A stretch of DNA of 41,621 bases from an uncultured Saprospiraceae bacterium. GTDB lineage: Bacteria; Bacteroidota; Bacteroidia; Chitinophagales; Saprospiraceae. The position numbers and the translations under genes were made by a program. The DNA lies in assembly GCA_937139495.1 (NCBI GenBank), contig CAKZQC010000011.1, forward strand, positions 1 through 41,621. The letters run 5' to 3'. Shown here one piece after another: positions 9,552 through 17,301 of this stretch; within the stretch, counting starts at the first letter, position 1; every line of letters begins with the position of its first letter. The notes beneath the pieces are model-generated. The model had not been told where the DNA came from and made no database searches. It saw only the letters and a list, made by a program, of their open reading frames with translations.

Positions 9552-10169
9552 ATGTCAATTAAAAAATTGCACTATGGTGCAGGAATATTTATTTCCGTAT
9601 TCATCGTATTGCATTTGTGCAATCACGCTGTAAGTGTTTTTGGTGCAGCAGCACATCTTACTTTTATGGATAACCTACGAGTCGTTTATCGAAATGTAGT
9701 AATCGAAAGTTTATTGTTGTTAGCCGTTTTGGTGCAAGTCATATCTGGATTGCGGCTGTTTTGGCAGCAGCGAAAAACAGCGAACTCTTTCTATGAAAAA
9801 TTGCAACGATGGTCAGGATTTTATTTGGCTATTTTCTTCGTAATTCATCTTTCGGCTGTGCTGGGCGGAAGGTATTGGTTGGGACTCGATACCAATTTTT
9901 ATTTTGGTGTGGCAGGACTCAATAACTATCCCTTCTATTTGTTTTTTGTGCCATATTATGGATTAGCCATACTTTCTTTTTTTGCACATATAGCGAGTAT
10001 TCATCATCAAAAAATGCAAAAAAAAGTCTTTGGGGTAACTGTAGCACAACAATCAAACATTATATTAGTATTGGGCGTTGTAGGTACAGTTGTTATTTTG
10101 TATGGCTTGACCAATGGATTTGGAGGCGTGAGAATACCACAAGAATATGAGGTTTTGATTGGGAAATAA
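9552..10169 (+). CDS. multi-helix membrane protein resembling b-type cytochrome membrane anchors
   Basis: 205 residues with about five membrane segments (roughly residues 8-28, 50-70, 88-108, 128-150, 165-186). His residues lie within helices: LHLCNHA in the first, FFVIHLSAV in the third, LSFFAHIASIHH in the fourth or fifth. This spacing recalls SdhC/FrdC-type haem b anchors, which ligate haem through His from different helices. No succinate dehydrogenase subunits are nearby, so a free-standing cytochrome or unrelated membrane protein is equally possible. It is 6 bases after the oxidoreductase gene and 8 before the next one. Confidence 0.75.
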   Translation: MSIKKLHYGAGIFISVFIVLHLCNHAVSVFGAAAHLTFMDNLRVVYRNVVIESLLLLAVLVQVISGLRLFWQQRKTANSFYEKLQRWSGFYLAIFFVIHLSAVLGGRYWLGLDTNFYFGVAGLNNYPFYLFFVPYYGLAILSFFAHIASIHHQKMQKKVFGVTVAQQSNIILVLGVVGTVVILYGLTNGFGGVRIPQEYEVLIGK

Positions 10170-10177
10170 AATGAAAA

Positions 10178-10753
10178 ATGAAAGATAGGGTGCAATACGG
10201 CTTAACAGCCATTAATCATTTTATTGATAAAACGATAACTTTTGATAGCGGGTATTCTATTTACATACGTCGTATATTGCAGTTGTTATCTTTGTTGGCT
10301 GCCGTGGGTGTGACGGCTTTATTGTTGTTCAAAATATTGCATTTTGATGGCTGGCAAGCTAAAAAAGAAACCATCATATATTCACTACCATTAGTCTTTT
10401 TGCTATTCGTCTGGATAGCCGTTAAGATAGGTGAGCGAGCTACTTTTGATAGTCAAATATTTTTGGTCGATAGCCTTGTTGTTTTATTGGCGGCAAGCCG
10501 TTTGTTCGCCTTGTTTTTTCATTCGGGACACGTACTTTTTTTGATGTACACGTATGCCACTACACGCCATAAATGGTACCGTCTTCTTTGCTTGCCAATG
10601 ATTGGCGTGACCGCTTATTTTAAGATTGTTTATTGGGGCGATTGGCTAACATCTCTTATTGGTGGCATCATGGCAGCTGCTTTTATTCTTTGGCGGAATG
10701 TTTTGTTAGAAAAATTTGAGCAATTGAACGCTGCTATTCTTGATGCCTATTAA
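10178..10753 (+). CDS. integral membrane protein with partial PAP2-phosphatase-like signature
   Basis: 191 residues with about five hydrophobic segments. The second half reads FFHSGHVLFLMYTYATT, then TAYFKIVYWGDWLTSLIGG. SGH followed about 35 residues later by an aromatic/Asp segment and a GG helix resembles motifs 2 and 3 of PAP2 phosphatases and sphingomyelin-synthase-like proteins. The Arg and His of canonical motif 3 (R...H...D) appear replaced, so activity is doubtful. The start at 10178 is required because an ATG at 10171 meets a stop after five codons. The operon position links it to the sugar oxidoreductase upstream and the OmpA-type protein 11 bases downstream. Confidence 0.7.
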   Translation: MKDRVQYGLTAINHFIDKTITFDSGYSIYIRRILQLLSLLAAVGVTALLLFKILHFDGWQAKKETIIYSLPLVFLLFVWIAVKIGERATFDSQIFLVDSLVVLLAASRLFALFFHSGHVLFLMYTYATTRHKWYRLLCLPMIGVTAYFKIVYWGDWLTSLIGGIMAAAFILWRNVLLEKFEQLNAAILDAY

Positions 10754-10764
10754 TACAAATTATT

Positions 10765-12717
10765 ATGAAAAAAATATTATGGAGTATGGTATTGTTGGTC
10801 AATATGACGACACTATTGGCTCAGAAGTCAGCAGGTCAAGCTCCCTTGTTGAAGCCAGCGATAGAAATGATACAAGAGGCTGAAATATATATCAATCAAG
10901 GCAACTACAAATCGGCAAAACAGGTCTTGGATCAAGCGGTAAAGCAGAAAGCAGATTTTAGTATCGGTTGGCGAATGTTGGGCTTGGTCAATACGAAGTT
11001 GGGTAAACATAAAGAAGCGGTCGAAGCTTACGAAAAACTGTTTTCGGGACAACCGGGGTTGTCCAAAGCTGCGTATTTTGAATGTGGCGAAGCTTATATG
11101 AAATGCTATGAATACGAAAAAGCACTCAACTTTTTTTATTTGTATCAAAATGCAGAAAATGAAGAGTATAAAGCGGACGAAAAAACAGCCATGATTGCGT
11201 ATGATATGTATGTAGAACGCAATATTGAAAATTGTAAATTTGCTCGTACCATAGATACCAAAGCTTATTATACTCCGCCTCAAAATTTGGGCAAAAACAT
11301 AAATACTAGAGCCGATGAATATCTGCCAGCCTTGACGGCTGACGGGCAATGGTTGGTATTTACGTCCAATAGCAATAGCGAAAATATATTGGTATCCAAA
11401 CGCAATGAACAAGAAGAATGGACGCCAGCACGCTCTATTGGCAATATTATCAATACGCCTTATAATGAGGCGATGGCAAAAATTACCGTTTGCGGTCGAA
11501 CGGTTTATTTCTCGGCTTGTGCTTGGGAAAACGTAGAGGGTGGCTGCGATGTATATGAAGCTGATTTTGATACAGAAAGTAGTACTTTTGGTGTGGTCGA
11601 TGCCGTCCGCCCCACACCAGGTATCAACAGCAAAAAATGGGATTCGCAACCTGCAATTAGTTGCGACGCTAAGACAATGTACTTCGCTTCCAACCGAGAA
11701 GGTGGACAAGGCGGTACCGATATTTGGGTGAGTACGATGGGAGAAGACGGCATCTGGAATCCACCGACCAATCTAGGTCCCACAATCAATACAGCAGGTG
11801 ATGAGGAAGCGCCTTATATTGCTCCTGACGACATTACACTTTATTTTAGTTCTGACGGGCACCCTGGATTTGGGGAAGCCGATATATTCAGAACGGTACT
11901 CGAAGACAACAAATGGAGCAAGCCCCTTAATATTGGCTTGGGTATCAATACACCGTTTCGAGAAGCAGGGATTATGATTGAGCCTGCAGGCGAATATGCG
12001 TATTTTGCTTCGGCACTTGACAGTGGTAGCTATGGAGGCTTAGATATTTACAAAGCACCTATCCATAGAGCGATTGCGCCTAAGCAAGACAATGTCATGA
12101 TTGATGGCTACATCTACGATGCAGCGACCAAAGAACCGATGAAAGAAGTAGAAATTAAATTGGGTAAGGCAAGAGGCGACAAAAAGAAAATTACGACCGA
12201 CAAAAATGGACGCTTTTTTATCTGTATGCCCAACGATGCTTCCTATTCTTATATTCTCAATAAAGAAGGGTATCAGATGTTTGTAGGAGCAGATTACTTT
12301 AAGCGAAACAAAGACAAACCGACACAAAAGATAGAAATATTTATGTTGCCTGCTAGCAGAGGAGCGACTACAGCAGGACCTGCCAAGCGTCGAGTTCGCA
12401 AAAATTTATCCGTTTATTATGATTCGGGCAAGTACGATATTTCGGAACTACAGCAAGAACAAATACAGCGAATGCTGCAACAGTTTGAAGACAAAAGCAA
12501 AATTTTTGTGCAAATAACAGGCTATGCTGACGATGTAGGTGATGTGGACTTTAATAAAGCCTTGTCAACAGAACGAGCCAAAATTGTAGCCGATTTTGTC
12601 AAAGCAGCAGGCATTGACGACAGTCAAATCCAGTACACAGGAGGTGGTGTGGTAGAGGGCAATATTGCGAAGCACCAAAAACGTTGCGTCAAAATTATTA
12701 TCAACAATAATAAGTAG
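10765..12717 (+). CDS. PorE-like TPR / PD40 propeller / CRD / OmpA-domain protein
   Basis: 650 residues. A signal peptide (to about TTLLAQ) is followed by TPR helices (~35-150) and a PD40/WD40-like propeller (~165-425; LPALTADGQWLVFTSN, YFASNREGGQGGTDIWVS, LYFSSDGHPGFGEADIF). A carboxypeptidase-regulatory-like domain follows (~445-510, DGYIYDAATKEPMKEVEI). A C-terminal OmpA domain (~546-650, SVYYDSGKYDIS, ITGYADDVGDVDFNKALSTE, then RAKIV) keeps the Asp and Arg that bind peptidoglycan diaminopimelate. This four-domain order matches PorE of the T9SS in Porphyromonas gingivalis, a periplasmic wall-binding partner of the PorK/N ring. The match is by architecture only. Related paralogues with the same order exist in Bacteroidota, so T9SS function is probable but not proven. 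It is last in the operon. Confidence 0.85.
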   Translation: MKKILWSMVLLVNMTTLLAQKSAGQAPLLKPAIEMIQEAEIYINQGNYKSAKQVLDQAVKQKADFSIGWRMLGLVNTKLGKHKEAVEAYEKLFSGQPGLSKAAYFECGEAYMKCYEYEKALNFFYLYQNAENEEYKADEKTAMIAYDMYVERNIENCKFARTIDTKAYYTPPQNLGKNINTRADEYLPALTADGQWLVFTSNSNSENILVSKRNEQEEWTPARSIGNIINTPYNEAMAKITVCGRTVYFSACAWENVEGGCDVYEADFDTESSTFGVVDAVRPTPGINSKKWDSQPAISCDAKTMYFASNREGGQGGTDIWVSTMGEDGIWNPPTNLGPTINTAGDEEAPYIAPDDITLYFSSDGHPGFGEADIFRTVLEDNKWSKPLNIGLGINTPFREAGIMIEPAGEYAYFASALDSGSYGGLDIYKAPIHRAIAPKQDNVMIDGYIYDAATKEPMKEVEIKLGKARGDKKKITTDKNGRFFICMPNDASYSYILNKEGYQMFVGADYFKRNKDKPTQKIEIFMLPASRGATTAGPAKRRVRKNLSVYYDSGKYDISELQQEQIQRMLQQFEDKSKIFVQITGYADDVGDVDFNKALSTERAKIVADFVKAAGIDDSQIQYTGGGVVEGNIAKHQKRCVKIIINNNK

Positions 12718-12740
12718 TAACCCTAAAAAAAGCAGCTGTA

Positions 12741-12901
12741 AGTAGGTGGACATAAGTTTTTAACGCCAAAAAAAGTCTATTTTTAACAAAAAAATCTGCA
12801 TCAAAAATATTCGTCTTAGTATATTAAGACTGCGTTTTTTCCTTGTTTTTGTCAAAAAATAGTTCATTTTTTATTACATCGCCAACTTATGTCCACCTAC
12901 T
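12741..12901. mobile_element. MITE-like element 1 (161 bp, TA target duplication)
   Basis: Perfect 18-bp terminal inverted repeats, AGTAGGTGGACATAAGTT (12741-12758) and its complement (12884-12901), are flanked on both sides by TA (12739-12740, 12902-12903). The interior is non-coding, AT-rich and partly self-complementary, with a central palindrome GTCTTAGTATATTAAGAC (12813-12830). TA duplication plus short TIRs suggests mobilisation by an IS630/Tc1-mariner-type or related transposase in trans. It begins 23 bases after the PorE-like stop codon and could also act as a terminator hairpin. Confidence 0.8.
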
Positions 12902-13055
12902 TAGTAGAATCGAAGTATGTATATATGATAATAGGTTCATTTTTATAGGGATTTTAGAAACTTTCTTTTTATCTTGTAGATGGACACATCACGCCTTGTT
13001 TATTTGTATTGTTTAGGTGCAAATAAAAAAGCCAAATCAATCAACTAAAACTAAC

Positions 13056-13370
13056 ATGAAAGAAACTAAAGCAAAAGGTAACTTAGATGCTGAACAATTA
13101 GAATTTGCTGCTTCTATCCTCAAAGCAGTTGCTCACCCTATTCGACTTTCTATACTCCAGCTTTTGGACAGAGAAGAGCGCCTTTCTGTCAATGAAATTT
13201 GCAAAAAAATAAATAGTGAGCAGTCGCTTACTTCGCATCACTTGTCCAATATGAAGCTCAAAGGTATTTTGGGTAGCAAGCGAGAGGGGCAGCGTGTTTA
13301 TTATTACCTCAAATTGCCTGCACTCAATAACCTTTTAGGTTGTTTGGAGACTTGCGTCAATTGCTTTTAA
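13056..13370 (+). CDS. ArsR/SmtB-family winged-helix transcriptional regulator
   Basis: 104 residues from the ATG at 13056. A GTG at 13017 would add 13 poorly conserved residues and is less likely. The family core is clear: FAASILKAVAHPIRLSILQLL, the DNA-binding helices LSVNEICKKINSEQSLTSHH, then the wing LKGILGSKREGQRVYYYL. The C-terminus is GCLETCVNCF, giving Cys residues spaced C-x3-C-x2-C, which could bind metal or sense redox state. Such Cys are not required by the fold. No metal transporter or resistance gene is adjacent, so the target is unknown. It follows MITE element 1 and precedes an exported TPR protein by 44 bases. Confidence 0.88.
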   Translation: MKETKAKGNLDAEQLEFAASILKAVAHPIRLSILQLLDREERLSVNEICKKINSEQSLTSHHLSNMKLKGILGSKREGQRVYYYLKLPALNNLLGCLETCVNCF

Positions 13371-13414
13371 GTAGCCGATTATTCGTTGTTCTATAACCTC
13401 AAAAAATCCCTATT

Positions 13415-14341
13415 TTGCGTATAGCTTTATTATTTCTGTTGTTTTCAACAATAGTCACTGCTCAAGTTTTTGAGAGAGACACTGTAACCGAATTGGAAAT
13501 AAAAGAGGCGGGAGCTTATATTAGCAGTTCTATTGATAATTTTCCTGTTGAGCAGTTTGGACGAACCAACCAAAAAGCTTTTTTGGTTACAGAAGGTAAT
13601 GGAGGCAAATACACTGTCCATATATTTTTTGAAATAAAAGAAGGACTGTACTATAATGAATGCTACTTGAATGTGACCGACGAGGAACAGATGGGCTGTA
13701 CCGATCCTTCGGTAGTTTTTGAGGACAATCGACTAAAAGCAGATTGCCATTTTATGAAAGGAGCGATGTTTCTTACGAAGTTCATCGTGTCCAACAGACA
13801 ATTGGTTTTTGAGACTGCTTATATTAGTGACTTGAACGACGGTGCATATACGGCAGCAGAACAAGCCCAAAAAAATGATGACCCAGTGGCGTACTGTATC
13901 GCTTATTCGGAAACTCAATACTACATGGATATAGAATATAGAGTAGCGGAAAGCTTGGAGTGGGGACACGAAAAAGCACTGCTGTTATATAAAAAGAAAG
14001 CCTACCAACAGGCAGCCGACATAATGTATGGCATAGAACAAAACTGTTTGTTTGCTACTGAGATAGCAGAGATAGTAGGCGACGATTTTGTCAAGATATG
14101 GAGCGATGCGACTCTTTTTTATCTCAAAGCAGGCATGAACGAAGAATGTGTCGTATTATCAAAAGAGATACTCAAGCAATTTCCAAACGAAACGAATATC
14201 TATTTGCAGTATGGAGATGCCTTGTTTAATTTGGACAAAAAAGAGGAGGCAAAAGAGGTTTATGAAAAGTATATAACATTGCGAAAAGCAGCAGCTACAA
14301 TAAACAAAATACCATCAAGAGTATTGGACAGAACGAAATAA
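13415..14341 (+). CDS. exported TPR-containing protein of unknown function, TTG start
   Basis: 308 residues. No ATG occurs between the upstream stop and a clear signal peptide, so translation must begin at TTG 13415, giving MRIALLFLLFSTIVTAQ with cleavage after TAQ. The middle (residues ~30-190) is not recognised. Residues ~210-295 form TPR-like helices (FYLKAGMNEECVVLSKEILK, YLQYGDALFNLDKKEEAKEV, YEKYI). It is probably a periplasmic protein-interaction module. It follows the ArsR gene at 44 bases and may be cotranscribed with it. It converges on a minus-strand gene across an imperfect palindrome. Confidence 0.7.
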   Translation: MRIALLFLLFSTIVTAQVFERDTVTELEIKEAGAYISSSIDNFPVEQFGRTNQKAFLVTEGNGGKYTVHIFFEIKEGLYYNECYLNVTDEEQMGCTDPSVVFEDNRLKADCHFMKGAMFLTKFIVSNRQLVFETAYISDLNDGAYTAAEQAQKNDDPVAYCIAYSETQYYMDIEYRVAESLEWGHEKALLLYKKKAYQQAADIMYGIEQNCLFATEIAEIVGDDFVKIWSDATLFYLKAGMNEECVVLSKEILKQFPNETNIYLQYGDALFNLDKKEEAKEVYEKYITLRKAAATINKIPSRVLDRTK

Positions 14342-14351
14342 AGATGGGCTG

Positions 14352-14394
14352 CAATAGAGATTATTACAAATTAGATTGCTAATGACCTCTATTG
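14352..14394. repeat. imperfect palindrome related to MITE 3 ends, between convergent genes
   Basis: CAATAGAGATTATTACAAAT (14352-14371) faces ATTGCTAATGACCTCTATTG (14375-14394); 16 of 20 positions are complementary around a 3-base loop. The left arm matches the terminal repeat of MITE 3 (TAGAGGTTATTACGAAT) at 15 of 17 positions. It overlaps the stop codon of the 14389-14901 gene and may serve as a shared terminator or be a collapsed MITE. Confidence 0.6.
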
Positions 14395-14901
14395 ATTTGA
14401 ATCTTGTTTTTTATTGCGAAATAACCGAATACTAAGAGCTAGCAGTAGTATGGTGACGAGCATATAAATAGCGGAACTAGCAATCGTTAATAAACGGATA
14501 CCTATTTTTATGTAAAGAACGTCGAATAAATCCTGATAGATGATCGGTAATATAATGTTGTAACCTTCGACATTCGGCAAAAGAGCACCACTCACCGCCT
14601 CTGAAATAATCATTGCTACAAAAAAAATGCTGACCCCTATACCTGCGGCATAATAAAACAATAGCCGAGCATGTCGATACAGGAAAAAGACGTTGATACT
14701 CATACTACCGAATATAAAAGATAATAAAAGGGCAATAATAGGAAAATCACCTAATCGAAATTGTGCATCTAGCCAAGCAATAAATGCCACGAGTACTAAA
14801 AGTAATGATTGGAGCCGCACATAGCGAAAAAACAAAGTTACTAACGGCTGGCGGTAGAGTTTAGTAATCTCAGGGCTGTCTAATATCTGATGATTGGGCA
14901 T
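14389..14901 (-). CDS. four-helix integral membrane protein, function unknown
   Basis: 170 residues with about four membrane segments (roughly 32-50, 58-78, 85-108, 130-160), a soluble N-terminus and a basic C-terminus (FRNKKQDSNQ). I recognise no family motif. It starts 24 bases after the stop of the FAD-linked oxidase on the same strand, so the two are probably cotranscribed. Its stop codon lies in the palindrome at 14352-14394. Confidence 0.7.
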   Translation of the reverse strand: MPNHQILDSPEITKLYRQPLVTLFFRYVRLQSLLLVLVAFIAWLDAQFRLGDFPIIALLLSFIFGSMSINVFFLYRHARLLFYYAAGIGVSIFFVAMIISEAVSGALLPNVEGYNIILPIIYQDLFDVLYIKIGIRLLTIASSAIYMLVTILLLALSIRLFRNKKQDSNQ

Positions 14902-14925
14902 GGAACAATCGTTTTAAGTACCCAC

Positions 14926-16344
14926 CTAATCAATAGGAAAATGGCTAGGGAAGTAGTCTTCAAAAAAGGCAGAAGTAATTAAATTATCGGGGTCGTATTT
15001 TTTCTTCAAAGCGACCATTTCTATCAAGCTGTCCGCAAACATTTTTTCGAGCAATTCGGGTTTGATAAAGCAGTTTTTTGCCAAATTGAGATTGCCGCCC
15101 ATTTCGTAGGCTAGCTCGTTGAGCAATTCATAACAATGCAATAAATTTTCTTTGTTGGTCTTGTCCATGAAAGTCGTATTGACATAAAAACCACCACTGT
15201 TTCTGGATGGAGATAATACAAACGGCTCATCTTTGGGGATATACAAGACATCGAACATGAAGAAGTGCAGCTGATATTCGGTAATTAGTTCAAAAATTCT
15301 TTTGGTGAATACCGTCACCTTGTTATCACCTTCGGGTATGAAATAGGAGTTTTGGTACATCTTGGACTCATAGCCCAATCGTTTGAAAGTATTACCTACT
15401 TTTTTGGTCCAGATATAATCTGGTTGAGCCCAGAAGGTACCTTCTTTGACTACGTGTAGTCCCTTGGTTAGATTACGTTTCTGATACGAACGTCCTGCAT
15501 CTGCCTTGATGGCTCGATTGGCGAGAGAAGGAGCGACACGCAACAAACCACTCGCTAAAGTAGCACCCCAAAATAGAGCTTTGCTACCCGTTATTTTTTT
15601 GTCAATAGGCTCGTAGAAACGTTCATGCACGGAGAATTTTGGTACTCCATTGTCAATATAAAATAGCGTACTTTGTGAATGTACATCTTTGAGTTGTTCG
15701 AGCTTTTTAGATTTTCGTACCCACAATTTACCTTCTATATCATCAATCGAATCATAGTCTGTTGCTGATAATGCAATCTTGTAATCACTACCAATATAAA
15801 ATACTTGATAAGTAATTTGGATAAAGAAACCCAGAATCCCAAAACCAGCGATAGCTCCATAAAACAAATCTTGATTTTCGGTTCGAGAACAAGTCTTGAT
15901 TTCGCCATTGGTCAGCATAATATCGAAGGACAAACAATGATTGCCTTCCTTGCCCACACTTGGTGTCCAAGTGCTATTGGAATGTACTGAAAGCGTGCCG
16001 CCTGCCGTGGGGGCAGAGCCAGTAATACAAGTAAACAAAGCACACTTGTTGTCATAGACAACATCTAATATATTGCCCCAGCTCGCTCCAGAACCTACCG
16101 TGATTGTATGGTTACTAGCCTCATATTGGATACTATCAAAATGCTGTAAGGATATCGCTACATCTTTACTGCTATTTTGTTTGTCGAAAGAATTGAACGA
16201 ACCTGCTACCGTTATTTTTCTGCCTTCTTTTTTGCAAAATGCTACCAATGATTTTAATTCCGCTATCGTTTTTGGTCTAAATATTTCGGCAGTAGAAGTA
16301 AAAATATTTCCGTAAGAACGGTAGGTTTCTGTAGTTCCTTTCAT
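14926..16344 (-). CDS. FAD-binding oxidoreductase of the aldonolactone oxidase type
   Basis: 472 residues. The N-terminal PCMH-type FAD domain (~15-185) shows IFRPKTIAELKSLVAFCKK, ITVAGSFNSFDK, TVGSGASWGNILDVV, GSAPTAGGTLSVHSNS and GAIAGFGILGFFIQITY. The C-terminal domain (~190-465) ends with KKYDPDNLITSAFFEDYF, typical of the D-arabinono-1,4-lactone/L-gulonolactone oxidase group. Such enzymes oxidise sugar lactones or alditols with O2 or another acceptor. In many VAO-family members a His in the G-x-G-H-S segment carries covalent FAD; here that segment reads AGSFNSF, so FAD is likely non-covalent. No signal peptide is present. Substrate is not determined. It leads a two-gene unit with the membrane protein downstream. 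Confidence 0.85.
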   Translation of the reverse strand: MKGTTETYRSYGNIFTSTAEIFRPKTIAELKSLVAFCKKEGRKITVAGSFNSFDKQNSSKDVAISLQHFDSIQYEASNHTITVGSGASWGNILDVVYDNKCALFTCITGSAPTAGGTLSVHSNSTWTPSVGKEGNHCLSFDIMLTNGEIKTCSRTENQDLFYGAIAGFGILGFFIQITYQVFYIGSDYKIALSATDYDSIDDIEGKLWVRKSKKLEQLKDVHSQSTLFYIDNGVPKFSVHERFYEPIDKKITGSKALFWGATLASGLLRVAPSLANRAIKADAGRSYQKRNLTKGLHVVKEGTFWAQPDYIWTKKVGNTFKRLGYESKMYQNSYFIPEGDNKVTVFTKRIFELITEYQLHFFMFDVLYIPKDEPFVLSPSRNSGGFYVNTTFMDKTNKENLLHCYELLNELAYEMGGNLNLAKNCFIKPELLEKMFADSLIEMVALKKKYDPDNLITSAFFEDYFPSHFPID

Positions 16345-16391
16345 AGTGATTTAGTAGTAGAAAATTAGGTAAATTTTTTTATGAAATTTAA

Positions 16392-16553
16392 GAGCGTGTC
16401 TAAAATTATAGTTTTTGATAATTTGTGCAGGATTTTTTTGTTAGATGAACCTCCTTTTTTGTTTTATAGCCTTAGCTATGCAGCAAAAAATAGGTAAAAT
16501 ATAACAGGAAAAGACTTTTTAAATTACAAATTAGTATAATGTTAGACATGCTC
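16392..16553. mobile_element. MITE-like element 2 (162 bp, TAA target duplication)
   Basis: Terminal repeats GAGCGTGTCTAAAATTATA (16392-16410) and TATAATGTTAGACATGCTC (16535-16553) match with two mismatches. They are flanked by TAA on the left (16388-16390 region) and right (16554-16556 region); exact edges have a one-base ambiguity. Ends beginning GAGC with a TNA duplication are typical of the IS1031 group of IS5-family elements. The interior is non-coding and has a central TATAGCCTTAGCTATG (16465-16480). Its right end supplies the last base of the stop codon of the 16553-17299 gene. Confidence 0.72.
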
Positions 16554-17299
16554 TAAGCATAGCTCAAGCTTTTTCCTTGCAGTAAATGTACAACTACTGC
16601 TAGCAGAATCAAAGTAATAGCTCCACCTGCTGCCCATGATATAGCCGAATCTTGGTTAGCCACTATAATACCGACCAATGCCCAAACAATTGTTAAAGAA
16701 ACAATACTTCCATTTATACTATTTATGAAAATAGCAACCGCTGTCAAAGCAGCTATTACAGCAAATGTAACCATCACTTCTTTTGAGTAAGGAAGATCAA
16801 CACCAAAACTCTGTCTTAAAAACAAAGCAACAGAAACAGCCGTGGCGGCAGAAATCCAACCCAGATACATCTGTGTAGGCAAATAAAACCATTTGGTATT
16901 AGGGGCTTTTTCGAGCAATATTTGTTTGCGTAAAGCAATAAATAATACAATCAAAGAAGCCAAATGCCACAAGATGTCCACTAGTGCCAAACCCTGTATG
17001 TCGCTATACGAAATAGGTACAAAGGCAATAGAAGCCCAACCTGCAGAAATAGCCGCTATCGTAGCTGTTCGCAAATGTGGGGAATCTACTCGTTCGGTTT
17101 TTAATTGGAAGACACTAAAAATAAGCATTCCCAAAAATATAGGTCCCCAAATACTAAAGGCATAACCTGCAGGTTGTATCAATGTCTTCGGATCGTCCCC
17201 AAAGGGGGATTCCAAAAATAGATTAGGCACAAAGTTAACAATTGGTACCAATATAAAAGTAAGCAGTTGAAAAATTAGTAATTTTTTCATAGCAGTCAT
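16553..17299 (-). CDS. TspO/MBR-like (tryptophan-rich sensory protein-like) membrane protein
   Basis: 248 residues with about seven hydrophobic segments. The segment PAGYAFSIWGPIFLGMLIFSVFQ is characteristic of a Bacteroidota family annotated as TspO/MBR-related. Classical TspO is ~160 residues with five helices, so this is a longer relative, and tetrapyrrole binding cannot be assumed. Two ATGs are possible (17299 and 17290); the first lies 2 bases after the upstream stop, the second 11. MKKLLIFQLLTFI after the second looks like the natural hydrophobic start. It is cotranscribed with the barrel protein upstream. The TAG stop is completed by the end of MITE 2. Confidence 0.7.
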   Translation of the reverse strand: MTAMKKLLIFQLLTFILVPIVNFVPNLFLESPFGDDPKTLIQPAGYAFSIWGPIFLGMLIFSVFQLKTERVDSPHLRTATIAAISAGWASIAFVPISYSDIQGLALVDILWHLASLIVLFIALRKQILLEKAPNTKWFYLPTQMYLGWISAATAVSVALFLRQSFGVDLPYSKEVMVTFAVIAALTAVAIFINSINGSIVSLTIVWALVGIIVANQDSAISWAAGGAITLILLAVVVHLLQGKSLSYA

Positions 17300-17301
17300 T
17301 T

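Noticed and set aside
10828..11709. 293-codon open frame antisense to the PorE-like gene
   Set aside because: It has no family features, is rich in Phe, Ile, Cys and Arg as expected for a shadow frame, and lies wholly opposite a well-supported gene.
13017..13055. GTG start of the ArsR gene
   Set aside because: The added Lys/Gln/Thr-rich residues are outside the family core; ATG at 13056 suffices.
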